Part shown: positions 35,616 through 45,180 of the stretch, one piece after another | Layout: each line of letters starts with the position of its first letter | Numbering within the stretch: position 1 is the stretch's first letter | DNA from: a candidate division WOR-3 bacterium | GTDB taxonomy: Bacteria > Hydrothermota > Hydrothermia > UBA1063 | NCBI GenBank assembly: GCA_039803545.1 | Contig: JBDRYS010000001.1 | Location: forward strand, 685,866-749,865 | Length of the DNA stretch: 64,000 bases | Direction of reading: 5' to 3' | The notes under the pieces: model-generated | The model's input: only the letters and a program-made list of their open reading frames with translations | What the model was told of the DNA's origin: nothing | Databases searched by the model: none | Program-made: the position numbers and the translations under genes

Positions 35616-36710
35616 TTAAGCCTTTTTGACGCTCCCTTCCTTGTAAAAAGGAAGTTTTACAATCTCGGCAGGGACTTTCTTCCCTCTAATTTCAACAAAT
35701 ATTTGAGTTCCTGCCTTTGAGTAGTCCTTCATGACATAGCCCATACCAATGGGTACATTCAAGGACGGAGATATATTGCCACTGGTCACAACCCCGATTT
35801 CATTACCCGCTTCATCAAAAATCTTATAGCCGTGTCTTGGGATATTGCCACTTTCTTTAACCACGAATCCGACTCTCTTCCTGGAAACGCCTTTTTGATC
35901 AATCTCGACAAGTGCCTCTTTCCCAATAAAATCAGGCTTTTCGAGTTTTGTAATCCACTTAAGTCCTGCTTCTATCAAATTGGTTGTTTCATCAATATCG
36001 TTTCCATAAAGGCAATATCCCATTTCCAGCCTCAATGAGTCCCTCGCACCAAGGCCGGCAGGTTTAACTTCTGGAAACTCCAGAAGTTTTCTAAAAATCT
36101 CCACTATGTGTTTATTATCAGTATAAATTTCAAAGCCATCCTCGCCTGTGTAACCAGTTCTCGATACCAGTGCTTCTTTCCCCAGAATATTAATCCGTGC
36201 AGACCAGTAATACTTGATTTGTGATAGGTCCCCATCAACGATCCTCTGCAAAACCTCTTCAGCCTTGGGCCCCTGAAAGGCAACTTCACCAATCTCATAA
36301 GACATATTTATAATCTCAACGTTTCCCCTTTTGTGATTTAAAATCCAGTTAAAATCTTTTTCAATGTTGGAAGCATTTACCACTAACATAAAATAGTCTT
36401 CCAGTCTATACACTAAAAGGTCATCTACAATTGTCCCTTTCTCGGTAGGAAGGGCCGAATATTGAGCTTCCATAATCTCAAGCTTCGAAGGGTCATTGGA
36501 CGTGATATAAGATACAAACTCGAGGGCATCAGGACCTTTGATAATGATTTCTCCCATATGAGAGACATCGAAGATACCGACACTCTTTCTTACCCACCTA
36601 TGTTCCTCAATAATGGAGGAGTATTGCAAGGGCATCTCAAAACCACCGAAAGGCACAATCTTTGCGCCCAGTTTTACGTGTTCATCAAAAAGTGGTGTTC
36701 TACGAAGCAT
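35616..36710 (-). CDS. gcvT: Aminomethyltransferase (glycine cleavage T protein)
   Basis: 364 residues from the ATG at 36710, which has AAGGAGG before it; the upstream M at 36761 overlaps the promoter and is rejected. 'LFDEHVKLGAKIVPFGGFEMPLQYSS' region, 'GIFDVSHMGEI', 'SRTGYTGEDGFEIY' and 'PAGLGARDSLRLEMGYCLYG' are GcvT signatures, including the folate-binding Glu and the Asp that assists catalysis. It takes the aminomethyl group from lipoyl GcvH to tetrahydrofolate. gcvH and gcvP are not in the window. No glycine riboswitch fits in the 95-base gap upstream. Confidence 0.96.
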   Translation of the reverse strand: MLRRTPLFDEHVKLGAKIVPFGGFEMPLQYSSIIEEHRWVRKSVGIFDVSHMGEIIIKGPDALEFVSYITSNDPSKLEIMEAQYSALPTEKGTIVDDLLVYRLEDYFMLVVNASNIEKDFNWILNHKRGNVEIINMSYEIGEVAFQGPKAEEVLQRIVDGDLSQIKYYWSARINILGKEALVSRTGYTGEDGFEIYTDNKHIVEIFRKLLEFPEVKPAGLGARDSLRLEMGYCLYGNDIDETTNLIEAGLKWITKLEKPDFIGKEALVEIDQKGVSRKRVGFVVKESGNIPRHGYKIFDEAGNEIGVVTSGNISPSLNVPIGMGYVMKDYSKAGTQIFVEIRGKKVPAEIVKLPFYKEGSVKKA

Positions 36711-36732
36711 ATAGCCTCCTTTTTGTTGCAAA

Positions 36733-36793
36733 ATTATAAATTCCACAATGAATTTAATCAAATGTTGATTTTTCCTGAAGGGAGTGTTATATT
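36733..36793. promoter_or_regulatory. Back-to-back promoters of gcvT and the sigma-54 activator
   Basis: Minus strand: TTGATT (36756-36761), 17 bases, TATAAT (36733-36738), leader with AAGGAGG. Plus strand: TTGATT (36765-36770), 17 bases, TATATT (36788-36793), then 12 bases to the ATG at 36806, with no ribosome binding site. The two -35 boxes are 3 bases apart. Confidence 0.75.
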
Positions 36794-36805
36794 TTATGTA
36801 AACAC

Positions 36806-38632
36806 ATGCTCAAGAGGTTAAAAGTTGAGGAGTCTTCCTATTCGCAAGTCTTATCAGAGCTCATAGAGTTCGTTTTTCAACTCCTCTCAGAGGTCTTCCA
36901 GGATTTTAAATACGGCGTCGTTTTAACCAAGCCAACAGGAAAGCCCATTCAAATAATTTCAAAGGGAATAAACGAGGCAGAATTAAATGGACTCATACAA
37001 CAGTTGGAACTTTCCGCCACTCCAAAGGACTCTCCCTTCAAGATCAACGGATTTAAAATTTACCCATTAAAAGGAAAACTGGGCTCTTATGGTTACATCT
37101 TTGTTGCAGAAGGCGCTGGATCCGAATCTGCCTATTTGGAAAGGGCTTCAGAAACCTTTTCCAAAATCACGGAACTCTTAAGCCTTCTCGATTACCATTT
37201 TGTGGATCCAGGAACGGGGCTTCCAGGGAAAAAATATCTCCTCGACCGCATTGATGAGCAGATTCAGAGGAAAATAAGGTACAAGGAAGACTTTTCATTA
37301 ATAATCATAAAGTTAGATAACTTCGAGGAACTTTCGAGAAACCTGCCTGAGGAATCCTTCGATGCTCTCATCAGAGATATTGCACGTTTTATCACAAGAA
37401 TGAAAAAAAAAAGTGACATCCTATGCAGATTTGACTTAGACAAGCTTGCAATCTTGATGCCGCACACAACATCTGAAGGTACAAAAACCTTCATAGAAAG
37501 GTTAAGCTCTGCACTAAATTTTGAATCCTTTCATATAAACCACACTGCTGTAAAATGCAAATTTTCTCTTGGATACATCAATTCAGAAGACTTACACACT
37601 TTAGAGCACGACGAATTCGTCCTAAATGCTCTACTACAACTAACTACTAAAGGCAAAAAGGCACAATCTCAGGAAAACCTTTTCACCGTTGAGATTATCG
37701 GGAACTCCAGCAAGATGGCAAAAATAAAGGAGGAGATCCTAATTGCCTCCCAAACTGATATGACCGTTCTTATACTGGGGGAAACTGGCACGGGTAAGGA
37801 GCTTGTTGCAAGAAAAATCCATGAATTGAGTGCGAGGAGGGATAAACCCTTCGTAATAATTGATTGTGCTTCAATACCCGAAACCCTCTTAGAGTCTGAA
37901 CTTTTCGGACACGAAAAGGGAGCCTTTACGGGAGCGACCTCAAGAAAAATTGGGCTCTTTGAATCCGCAGCCGGTGGCACTGTGTTCCTTGATGAAATTG
38001 AAGCCACATCGCCAGGTATGCAGGCAAAATTACTAAGGGCCATCGAAGAAAAGACTATAAGAAGAGTGGGGGGTACAGAGCTCATACCCATCGATGTAAG
38101 GATAATTTCAGCATCAAATGTCGATCTTGAAGAGGAAGTTAAAAAGGGAAACTTTAGAAAAGACCTCTATTACAGAATCTCTGGAATGGTGATAAAGTTA
38201 CCACCCCTCAGAGAAAGGAAAGAGGATATTCCTGAACTGGTGAACTACTTTATCAAAAAATACTCCATTGAAGAAGGCAAAATTATAAAAGGGGTCACAC
38301 CTGCTGTCTACGAACTTCTAAAATCCTACGACTGGCCTGGAAATGTGAGGGAGCTGGAAAAGGAAGTTGAGCGAATGATCGCCTTTACGGAGGACGGTGG
38401 ATATATTACCGTTGACAAACTGTCCCCCAAAATTACAGCCATGGAATCCCATGTCTTCTCCCTCGACGAGCTCGTGGAAAACTATGAGAAAAACATTCTG
38501 ATCGATGCCCTTCTCAGCTGTGATTGGAATGAGACGAAGGCGGCAAAGATGCTGGGGATTTCAAGAACCAGCCTCATTGCAAAGATGAGAAAGTACAACA
38601 TTAAAAAGAGGGAAAATGGAACCTGGAATTAA
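36806..38632 (+). CDS. Sigma-54-dependent activator with degenerate GGDEF domain
   Basis: 608 residues. About 1-125 is an uncharacterised sensory-type region. About 130-275 matches the GGDEF fold ('[16 protein letters not shown]', '[14 protein letters not shown]') but the signature is replaced by '[13 protein letters not shown]', so cyclase activity is not expected. About 290-525 is an AAA+ sigma-54 activator domain with Walker A 'GETGTGKE', the GAFTGA loop intact ('[10 protein letters not shown]') and Walker B '[10 protein letters not shown]'. The C-terminus is a Fis-type helix-turn-helix ('[19 protein letters not shown]'). It overlaps the first prepilin gene by 17 bases, so it probably controls the pilus genes. 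No receiver domain is present. The degenerate GGDEF might bind c-di-GMP or GTP instead. Confidence 0.9.
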   Translation: MLKRLKVEESSYSQVLSELIEFVFQLLSEVFQDFKYGVVLTKPTGKPIQIISKGINEAELNGLIQQLELSATPKDSPFKINGFKIYPLKGKLGSYGYIFVAEGAGSESAYLERASETFSKITELLSLLDYHFVDPGTGLPGKKYLLDRIDEQIQRKIRYKEDFSLIIIKLDNFEELSRNLPEESFDALIRDIARFITRMKKKSDILCRFDLDKLAILMPHTTSEGTKTFIERLSSALNFESFHINHTAVKCKFSLGYINSEDLHTLEHDEFVLNALLQLTTKGKKAQSQENLFTVEIIGNSSKMAKIKEEILIASQTDMTVLILGETGTGKELVARKIHELSARRDKPFVIIDCASIPETLLESELFGHEKGAFTGATSRKIGLFESAAGGTVFLDEIEATSPGMQAKLLRAIEEKTIRRVGGTELIPIDVRIISASNVDLEEEVKKGNFRKDLYYRISGMVIKLPPLRERKEDIPELVNYFIKKYSIEEGKIIKGVTPAVYELLKSYDWPGNVRELEKEVERMIAFTEDGGYITVDKLSPKITAMESHVFSLDELVENYEKNILIDALLSCDWNETKAAKMLGISRTSLIAKMRKYNIKKRENGTWN

Positions 38633-39083
38633 TAGGTTAAGGAAGGCATTCACTCTGCTGGAATTGGCCATAGTGTTAATACTTATTGGCATTCTTATCG
38701 GAATTGTTGTGAGGGGTATGCAAACAAATTACACTGCTAAGGTCAACGCGACTGTTGAATCTTATAGAGTTAATCTCTACGCCGTTGAAAACTATTTTAA
38801 TACTTACAGAAAATACCCGGGTGATAATAATAGCGACGGTAAGATCGAAAGTGATGCGATACCTGTTTTGCGAGCCAGCGGCTTTGATGTGAAAACTACC
38901 AATCCCTTTGGCGGCACCTTTACCATTTTATGGAGAAACTTCGTGAGTGACAGCGGGAACTACATTTATTCCGATAGAATTCCCCTTAGTGCCGATTCTC
39001 TGATTGATGCTAAAATCGATGATGGGGACCTGGATGCAGGAAGATACAGGAGAATCTCCAATGTCTCCTACCTCAAATTTTAA
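38616..39083 (+). CDS. Type IV prepilin-like protein with Ca-loop motif
   Basis: 155 residues. The 11-residue leader '[11 protein letters not shown]' precedes '[18 protein letters not shown]', the class III signal with Glu at +5. The residue before the cleavage point is Ala rather than Gly. The globular part contains '[15 protein letters not shown]', an EF-hand-like D-x-N-x-D-G-x-I-x-x-D loop shared with the other small prepilins at 48995 and 49487. It is probably a pilin or minor pilin processed by a prepilin peptidase. It overlaps the activator upstream and the next prepilin downstream. Confidence 0.85.
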   Translation: MEPGINRLRKAFTLLELAIVLILIGILIGIVVRGMQTNYTAKVNATVESYRVNLYAVENYFNTYRKYPGDNNSDGKIESDAIPVLRASGFDVKTTNPFGGTFTILWRNFVSDSGNYIYSDRIPLSADSLIDAKIDDGDLDAGRYRRISNVSYLKF

Positions 39084-39906
39084 AAAAGGCTTCAGCCTTA
39101 TCGAACTCTCCGTCGCCTTAGTAGTAATGGGACTCCTTACCGCCGTTGCCATCCCAATAACTCTAAGTGTAACGAGAAATCAAAAGATAAGGCAAGCAGA
39201 AAGTGAACTCGAAAACATTAGAGGGTTAATAATCTCCTCTTACAATGTTAACGGTAAACTCCCATCCCATGACGCAACGTATACCCTTCCCACAGCAAAG
39301 CTCGGTATTCCCGACCAATACAAGAATGATCCTATAAAAGGTATCCCTTACCTCTATTATGCGGACACCGTATCAGGGTCTAACGATACAATTTATGTCG
39401 ATGGCATCCCCCTTGGAGGCCTTTCGGCAGTGATTATTAGCGCTGGACCAAATGGAAAATTCGATGGTGAAAATGCGACGCCGGGAGATCGAAGATTTGC
39501 ATCCACAGGAACAGGGGACTTTGATGATGTTTTATATTATGTGTGCGAGTTGGACTTAGCCCCCTCCACAACTAATACCTCAACCAATATCTGCAATAAC
39601 TATACTCTTATTGTGCGAAACAAAAACCAGAGGTCTAAAATAACTGAATATGGCCGAGTGCTTTCAACAACTACAACCAACTTTTCAGTAGCCTATCTTT
39701 CAAGTTACACTCTCACCGGTATCTCGCCTGTGGCTTGTATTCAACTTTCACCCGATAATACATATCAGCAAAATAGAACTTACTGGTTTAATATAGCGAC
39801 TTACAATGAGGGCTCCGACTGTACAGTTGAGGTGGTGATTTACACTGACCAATATAATGTTGCGGGCAGTGACCCACCCGCTATAACGAGGGATCTATAC
39901 AGATGA
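39061..39906 (+). CDS. Large prepilin-like protein (paralogue 1)
   Basis: 281 residues from the ATG at 39061 (AGGAGAA upstream). 'NFKKG' then 'FSLIELSVALVVMGLLTAV' is a canonical prepilin leader with cleavage after Gly. The globular domain has 'GKLPSH', 'NDPIKGIPY' and 'SAGPNGKFDG', then 'GTGDFDD'. The next gene has the same blocks, so the two arose by duplication. The SAGPNG block recalls the calcium-binding end of GspG pseudopilins. The C-terminal 100 residues contain a beta-rich module of unknown function. It overlaps the preceding prepilin by 23 bases and the next by 4. Confidence 0.85.
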   Translation: MSPTSNFKKGFSLIELSVALVVMGLLTAVAIPITLSVTRNQKIRQAESELENIRGLIISSYNVNGKLPSHDATYTLPTAKLGIPDQYKNDPIKGIPYLYYADTVSGSNDTIYVDGIPLGGLSAVIISAGPNGKFDGENATPGDRRFASTGTGDFDDVLYYVCELDLAPSTTNTSTNICNNYTLIVRNKNQRSKITEYGRVLSTTTTNFSVAYLSSYTLTGISPVACIQLSPDNTYQQNRTYWFNIATYNEGSDCTVEVVIYTDQYNVAGSDPPAITRDLYR

Positions 39907-40694
39907 AACGCGGATTTACTTTAATAGAAATTTCCATCGCCCTGATTCTTTTAGGCATAATAGCCGGTATTTCCATACCCCTCTTAACACAGACAAGGAG
40001 ATCAAAGGGCATCGAAGAAACCCAACAGGAACTTCAAACCTACAAAAAGCGTATAATAACCTATTACAAAACCTACGGTAAACTTCCTTCCCACACCACT
40101 AATTACAGACTACCATCTTCTCTTTTACAAATCCCGACAAAATTCTTAAACGATCCAATCAATGGGATACCATATTTTTACTTTGCTGATACAACCAATA
40201 CCTCCGATTCAATTTATATAGACGGCATCCCTATCGGCAGTATTGGAGCGGTTATAATTTCGGCAGGACCAAACGGTAAATTTGACGGTCAGAATTCTGA
40301 CATATCAAGTCCAGATAGGTATTTTCAGAGCAAAGGCACGGGGGATTTTGATGACATCTTAATAGCAATCTCTCAAGCAGAACTTATCACCAGTGGAACA
40401 TCTACCTGTCCAAATTACCTCGTAATTGTAAGAAACACCAGCGGTTCAACCATTTACGCTTTCCCAACTCAACTACAAACAGGTTATACAACCATTAATA
40501 ACAACTCCAGTGCGATCTTTGGAAATGTGAAACCAAATGAAGTAATTCTTCTTTCGATATCTTCAAACTTTCCCCCTCATCAGACCAACGCCTTTGTGCC
40601 GATAATCCTTGACTGGAATGGTAACTGCATTGTGGACGTGAGAATTACAACAAGAAACAATGATGTGCCGATCTACACCCTCGATAACAATTAA
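39903..40694 (+). CDS. Large prepilin-like protein (paralogue 2)
   Basis: 263 residues. 'MKRG' then 'FTLIEISIALILLGIIAGI' is a short prepilin leader with Glu at +5. It shares 'GKLPSH', 'NDPINGIPY', 'SAGPNGKFDG' and 'GTGDFDD' with the preceding paralogue, but the C-terminal module differs. Its ATG overlaps the stop of that gene by 4 bases. It ends the plus-strand pilin cluster, 30 bases before the convergent end of the biogenesis operon. Likely a minor pilin or pseudopilin of the same machine. Confidence 0.85.
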   Translation: MKRGFTLIEISIALILLGIIAGISIPLLTQTRRSKGIEETQQELQTYKKRIITYYKTYGKLPSHTTNYRLPSSLLQIPTKFLNDPINGIPYFYFADTTNTSDSIYIDGIPIGSIGAVIISAGPNGKFDGQNSDISSPDRYFQSKGTGDFDDILIAISQAELITSGTSTCPNYLVIVRNTSGSTIYAFPTQLQTGYTTINNNSSAIFGNVKPNEVILLSISSNFPPHQTNAFVPIILDWNGNCIVDVRITTRNNDVPIYTLDNN

Positions 40695-40724
40695 TTAATT
40701 TGAAAAAATTTCGCAGATGTCAAA

Positions 40725-41918
40725 TTACCTTATACTCCCTATGGTCTGGTAAATAGGCAAAAGGACCGAGACAAAAATCAATGCGGCGAATACGCCGATG
40801 AAAATAATTAAAACTGGCTCCAAAATGGCCTGTAATCTCTCAACGGTGCGGGTCAGTTCAGATTCATAATAGAAAGAGAGGCTGTTAAGCTGCTTAGGTA
40901 AAGTCCCCGTTTCCTCACCAATGGAAACCATCGAACAGAAAAGGGGCGGAAAACCCAGATTCCTCACCGCCTCCCCGAGCCTCTGTCCCGAAGTCACGAG
41001 AGTTTTTAATCTCTCGATCAGATTGACAAGGTATAAATTCCCTGTACTGAAGGTCAAAAGCTCAAGGGCGGTGCTCATATCGATTCCAGCCTCCAACATT
41101 AAGGCAAGGAAGGTCGTAAAATGGGCATAAAAGGATTTAACAAGTACATCCGACAGAATGCCCAACTTTTCCACCAAAACCTTCTCAATGATTACTCTGG
41201 TAGATTTTTGCTGATACATTAAAATCAAAGCCCCTATAACTACAATCAAGAGGATCACAAAAAGGAAAACAAATTTTTTAAGAAACCCTACAACGGTGAT
41301 TACGAAAACCGTTATAAAAGGCAGGCTGGTTCCAAGACCCTTAACCAGATCAATCACCCTCGGTAACACATAAAAGAGGTAAAAAATAGCCGCGATAGAT
41401 ATCGTAGTAACAGCAAAGGCTGGATAAATTAAGGCTTTGATGGTCTTATCCTTCTGCTCCTCCTCCCTCTGCATAACATTCACAATCCTTTCTAAGGTCT
41501 TGGGAAGAGTTCCGCTCTCCTCACCTACTTTCAAAGCCCCAAGGTAGTAAGGCGGAAAAACTGTTTTAAAACGAGAGAATGCCTCATAGAGAGAACTTCC
41601 TTGAAGAAGGGCAAGACGTATCTCTTCAATAACCTTTTTCAAGTCTTTGCTCACCGCTTCATCCCTTAAACTTTCCAGTCCCACCGTAATTGGAACGCCA
41701 GAACTTATAATAGAATGGAGTTGCATTGTGAATAAAATTAATTCCTTCCGCTTTACCCTGTACCTTGGCTTAAAGGAAAATATTGTAGACTTTCTCACTT
41801 GTAAAGGGGTTAGTCCTTGCTCCTTCAAGATTTTTACGGCGACCACTTCATTCTCAGCCTCGATATAACCTTTTACCTTTTCACCCCTTGCGTTTAATCC
41901 AATGTAAACGAACTCCAT
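40725..41918 (-). CDS. mshG: Inner-membrane platform protein (MshG/PilC/GspF)
   Basis: 397 residues with two T2SSF domains. 'KRKELILFTMQLHSIISSGVP' opens the first and 'FYAHFTTFLALMLEAGIDMS' the second; three hydrophobic segments separate and end them. 'KVGEESGTLPKTLERI' and 'SIGEETGTLPKQLNSL' are the matching repeat motifs. It anchors the pilus assembly motor in the inner membrane. It is the last gene of the ten-gene operon and follows the ATPase by one base, in the E-G order of MSHA loci. Confidence 0.94.
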   Translation of the reverse strand: MEFVYIGLNARGEKVKGYIEAENEVVAVKILKEQGLTPLQVRKSTIFSFKPRYRVKRKELILFTMQLHSIISSGVPITVGLESLRDEAVSKDLKKVIEEIRLALLQGSSLYEAFSRFKTVFPPYYLGALKVGEESGTLPKTLERIVNVMQREEEQKDKTIKALIYPAFAVTTISIAAIFYLFYVLPRVIDLVKGLGTSLPFITVFVITVVGFLKKFVFLFVILLIVVIGALILMYQQKSTRVIIEKVLVEKLGILSDVLVKSFYAHFTTFLALMLEAGIDMSTALELLTFSTGNLYLVNLIERLKTLVTSGQRLGEAVRNLGFPPLFCSMVSIGEETGTLPKQLNSLSFYYESELTRTVERLQAILEPVLIIFIGVFAALIFVSVLLPIYQTIGSIR

Positions 41919-41919
41919 A

Positions 41920-43584
41920 TCAACCTATGACTCTCAAAACCTCACTTAGATTGGTAATCCCCTCTTTTACCTTTTTTATTCCGTCCTCCAACATCGTTTC
42001 ATATTTGACAACAGTCTCAATCTCATGAAGGGGAGCACCTCTCTGGATTAGTTCCCTTACCTCTTCTGTTATTTCAAGAATCTCAAAAATTCCCGTTCTG
42101 CCACGATAGCCAGTGTGGAAGCAGTGGGAGCAGCCCCTACCAACGTATTCCTTCTCATCCTTAGCAAAGTACTTTTCGAGACCAAATTTTTTAACTAAAT
42201 TAATATCCACAGGCTGAGCCACCTTGCAGTTTTCACACACCCTCCTCACCAACCTCTGCCCGATGATAGCAATGAGCCCCACTGACATTATGTATGGATC
42301 AACACCAAGATTTAAAAGTCTCGGAATAGCCTGAATCGCCGTATTGGCATGAATAGTTGTTAAGACCAAATGCCCGGTAAGGGACGCCTGGAAGGCCAAT
42401 TCAGCCGTCTCTCGGTCCCTCATTTCACCTACCAGAATAACATCAGGGTCGTGCCTTAAAATACTCCTTAGGGCGTTGGCAAAGGTAAATCCCGCCTTTT
42501 CATTGACCTGGGACTGTTTTATCAGCGATAACCTGTACTCTATAGGATCCTCTATGGTCATAATGTTCTTTTCAAGGGAATTTAGCTCTAACAAAATGGA
42601 ATTCAAAGTCGTAGTTTTACCTGATCCCGTTGGTCCACATACCACAATAATCCCAAAGGACTTTTGGATCAAATTTCTTATTCTCACGAGTTTTTCCTGG
42701 GAAAGGCCCAGTTTCTCAAGCCCCAGTATAATATTTGTCCTCTCGAGAATCCTCAAAACCACACTTTCCCCATAAGGCGTTGGATAGGTAGATACCCTTA
42801 TGTTTATATTTTTCATACCCAACTGGAAGTTAAACCCCCCATCCTGTGGAACCCTCTGCTCGCCAATATCGAGGTTAGACATAATTTTAATCCTGGTGAC
42901 AATGGAGGGATGGAGTCTCCTTGGAATGGTGTAAATGGGATGCAATACCCCATCAACACGGTACCTTATCCTGGAAACCTTATCCGATGGCTCAATGTGG
43001 ATATCTGTAGCATCCAACTGGATTCCTTTTAAAACGATCAGATTGACAATATTTGCAATGGGAGCCACTTCTGCGCCAAGTTGTTGGATCCTGATAGCCT
43101 CTCTTATATTGGCTTCAAAGTCTTCATCGGAACTAACATGGAGACCGTAAATATTTTCAATAGTTCTCAAAATCTGCTCTTCCCTTGCCACTTTTACTAT
43201 GACTCTAAGTCCAGTGATTTGCTCAATAGTGTCAATAGCCTTGAAATTAAAGGGATCCTGGATGGCTACGACAATTGATTTACCATCGGTAGTTATCGGG
43301 ACAACCTTATTTTCTCTTGCAACATTATAAGGAACGAGCTTAATTACCGCTGGATTAATTATCACCTCTTCCAGATTTATAAATTCAACGCCAGCCTGGT
43401 GGGCAATAGCATAAGAAATTTCCTCTTCTGTAACAAGGCCGAGCCTCAAAAGTATCTCCCCCAGTTTTTCCCCTGTCCGAGTTTGTTCCTCTAAAGCAAG
43501 CTTAAGCTCTGTCTCGGTAATAAAACCCATGTTGAGCAATATTTCCCCGAGTTTTAAGGTGTACTTTTTACTTTCCACCTGCAA
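41920..43584 (-). CDS. mshE: Assembly ATPase (MshE/PilB/GspE)
   Basis: 554 residues. An N-terminal MshEN-type domain carries repeated 'LGEILLNMGFITETELKLAL' and 'LGEILLRLGLVTEEEISYAI' motifs, which bind c-di-GMP in MshE. The ATPase core has Walker A 'GPTGSGKTTT', the Asp box 'TIEDPIEY', Walker B 'ILVGEMRDRET' and 'HANTA', and a four-Cys zinc site 'CENCKV' with 'CSHCFHTG'. It powers pilin polymerisation. Two N-terminal MshEN copies make c-di-GMP binding possible; the key residues would need alignment to confirm. Confidence 0.95.
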   Translation of the reverse strand: MQVESKKYTLKLGEILLNMGFITETELKLALEEQTRTGEKLGEILLRLGLVTEEEISYAIAHQAGVEFINLEEVIINPAVIKLVPYNVARENKVVPITTDGKSIVVAIQDPFNFKAIDTIEQITGLRVIVKVAREEQILRTIENIYGLHVSSDEDFEANIREAIRIQQLGAEVAPIANIVNLIVLKGIQLDATDIHIEPSDKVSRIRYRVDGVLHPIYTIPRRLHPSIVTRIKIMSNLDIGEQRVPQDGGFNFQLGMKNINIRVSTYPTPYGESVVLRILERTNIILGLEKLGLSQEKLVRIRNLIQKSFGIIVVCGPTGSGKTTTLNSILLELNSLEKNIMTIEDPIEYRLSLIKQSQVNEKAGFTFANALRSILRHDPDVILVGEMRDRETAELAFQASLTGHLVLTTIHANTAIQAIPRLLNLGVDPYIMSVGLIAIIGQRLVRRVCENCKVAQPVDINLVKKFGLEKYFAKDEKEYVGRGCSHCFHTGYRGRTGIFEILEITEEVRELIQRGAPLHEIETVVKYETMLEDGIKKVKEGITNLSEVLRVIG

Positions 43585-44338
43585 GGTAATCTACCCTCCT
43601 CTTTATATTAAAATACAAATCCCCTGTATCTGCAACATTAAGATAAGCCCTGTAATACTTTATAGCACTATCCTTAAGGCCCAGGTTGTCGTAAAGAGAG
43701 CCCGTTTTTGCAAGGAGAATAGGATCAAAATTTCCTGCAAAATATGATCTTCTGTAATAATAGGCTGATACGACCCCATTTTTTTGTTCAAAATACTTCG
43801 CAAGTTCAAGCAGTAGATCTGCATCGAGTTTCCCCGCTTCATCCGCTTTATGAGCTATTTCATTAACAACCCGGTAATCATCAAGGGTCATAAAGATCCC
43901 GAGGACTCTCTTAAAATCTTCAAAGGATAAGGAATCGGGGTTATTAAGGGCAAGTTCTTTCAGGAGTTCTGTATTACCAGTGTTGAGAGCTCTATTAAAG
44001 CTTTCACGGAAGTTTATAAGATTAGTCTGAGCTGAGTCCACAGCACTAACAAATTGATTTGATGTTAAAGAATCGTTCTCTAAGGATTGATTTTTTGAAT
44101 CTTCTGCCCTGTGTAACATCACAAAAGCAGCGATACCCGTTTTTAAGTTTCTCATTTTCTTAAACACTCCAGTATCGAGCAGAAACACAAGGGCTATGAC
44201 AACTAAAAATAAAAGACCAAGAATCACAGGCCACCAAAAGACCCTCCTTTTTCTTTCTTCTCGAGCCTCAACCTTTTTAAACTCAACCTTACTCGGGCTT
44301 TTCTTGGCCTTTTCTAAGGCTTCATGGATGAGGCTCAT
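43568..44338 (-). CDS. mshN: MshN-like bitopic protein
   Basis: 256 residues. It opens 'MSLIHEALEKAKKS', close to the 'MSxIxxxLKxLEK' start of MshN and GspB proteins. One transmembrane helix covers about 33-55 ('PVILGLLFLVVIALVFLL'). The rest is periplasmic, with helical repeats near 150-250 of TPR type ('GSLYDNLGLKDSAIKYYRAY'). In MSHA systems MshN sits between MshM and MshE, as here. Its ATG overlaps the mshM stop by one base. Sequence similarity outside the first residues is low, so the name rests on topology and order. Confidence 0.72.
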   Translation of the reverse strand: MSLIHEALEKAKKSPSKVEFKKVEAREERKRRVFWWPVILGLLFLVVIALVFLLDTGVFKKMRNLKTGIAAFVMLHRAEDSKNQSLENDSLTSNQFVSAVDSAQTNLINFRESFNRALNTGNTELLKELALNNPDSLSFEDFKRVLGIFMTLDDYRVVNEIAHKADEAGKLDADLLLELAKYFEQKNGVVSAYYYRRSYFAGNFDPILLAKTGSLYDNLGLKDSAIKYYRAYLNVADTGDLYFNIKRRVDYLAGGK

Positions 44339-45180
44339 TAGCCTTCCCCCATCAAACTCTCAATTGCCCTTTTGATGTGTCTCGGACGGATTATCTTGTT
44401 CTCGTCAACGAATGCAGCAAGCATAGCTCGTTCCATTAGCGCATTGATTAGCCTTGGAATCCCCTTTGAGAAATTGTAAACTTCTCCTACAATAAAATTA
44501 TCAAAGATTCTCCCCGCCCCAGCCCTTTCAAAACGCACTACCAGGTAAGGTTCTATTTCGTCAATATCCAACGGCCTTAGTTTCACCCTCACCCAAATTC
44601 TCTGATTTAGCTGTCTCAACTCATACCGTTCCAATTTCTTCTCAAGTTCAGGTTGTCCAACGAGAATGATGTCGATGAGTTTTGAATCCTCTGTTTCAAA
44701 ATTGGAAATAAGCCTTAGCGATTCCATAGTATCAAGGGGTAGGTCCTGGGCCTCGTCAATAAAAACAACGACTCTTTCCCCCTCCCGAGCTTTCTTCAAA
44801 GTAAAATCGTAAAGCAGATTCGTCAACACGCTGATTTCTTTAACTTTTGAAGCCTCTTTCACGCCAAAATCTGACAAAATTAATTTAAAAAGGTCCTTAG
44901 GCTTAACAAGAGGATTCAAAACCAAGGCTGAAGACATCTTAAAAGGTGAAGTTTTTAAAAAGTACCTTAAAAGCTGGGTTTTTCCAGTGCCTACTTCTCC
45001 CGTGATCAATGCAAAGCCCAACCTCCTACTTATCACGTAGTAGAGGGCAGAATATCCTTCCTGAAAGGACTTAGATTCATAGTGAAAATCTAAATTTGGG
45101 GTATTGGTAAAAGGATTAACCTTAAGGCCGAAAAACTCTAAAATGGCCTCGTTTAAATAAATCAGTTCTTGTGATTTCAT
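44338..45180 (-). CDS. mshM: MshM/ExeA-type AAA ATPase
   Basis: 280 residues. 'FFGLKVNPFTNTPNLDFHY' is the ExeA/GspA family opening, 'LITGEVGTGKTQLLRYFL' is Walker A and 'VVFIDEAQDLPLDTMESLR' is Walker B. 'LVGQPELEKKL' and 'LRQLNQRIWVRVKLRPL' are typical of MshM and ExeA. These proteins help position the secretin or the peptidoglycan-associated part of the machine. Its ATG overlaps the mshL stop by 4 bases. Confidence 0.9.
   Translation of the reverse strand: MKSQELIYLNEAILEFFGLKVNPFTNTPNLDFHYESKSFQEGYSALYYVISRRLGFALITGEVGTGKTQLLRYFLKTSPFKMSSALVLNPLVKPKDLFKLILSDFGVKEASKVKEISVLTNLLYDFTLKKAREGERVVVFIDEAQDLPLDTMESLRLISNFETEDSKLIDIILVGQPELEKKLERYELRQLNQRIWVRVKLRPLDIDEIEPYLVVRFERAGAGRIFDNFIVGEVYNFSKGIPRLINALMERAMLAAFVDENKIIRPRHIKRAIESLMGEG

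Noticed and set aside
36711-36805. Glycine riboswitch upstream of gcvT.
   Set aside because: The gap is only 95 bases and is filled by two promoters; no conserved aptamer is seen.
40696-40727. Inverted repeat TAATTTG/CAAATTA between the last prepilin and mshG.
   Set aside because: Seven weak pairs with an 18-base loop; not a credible terminator.
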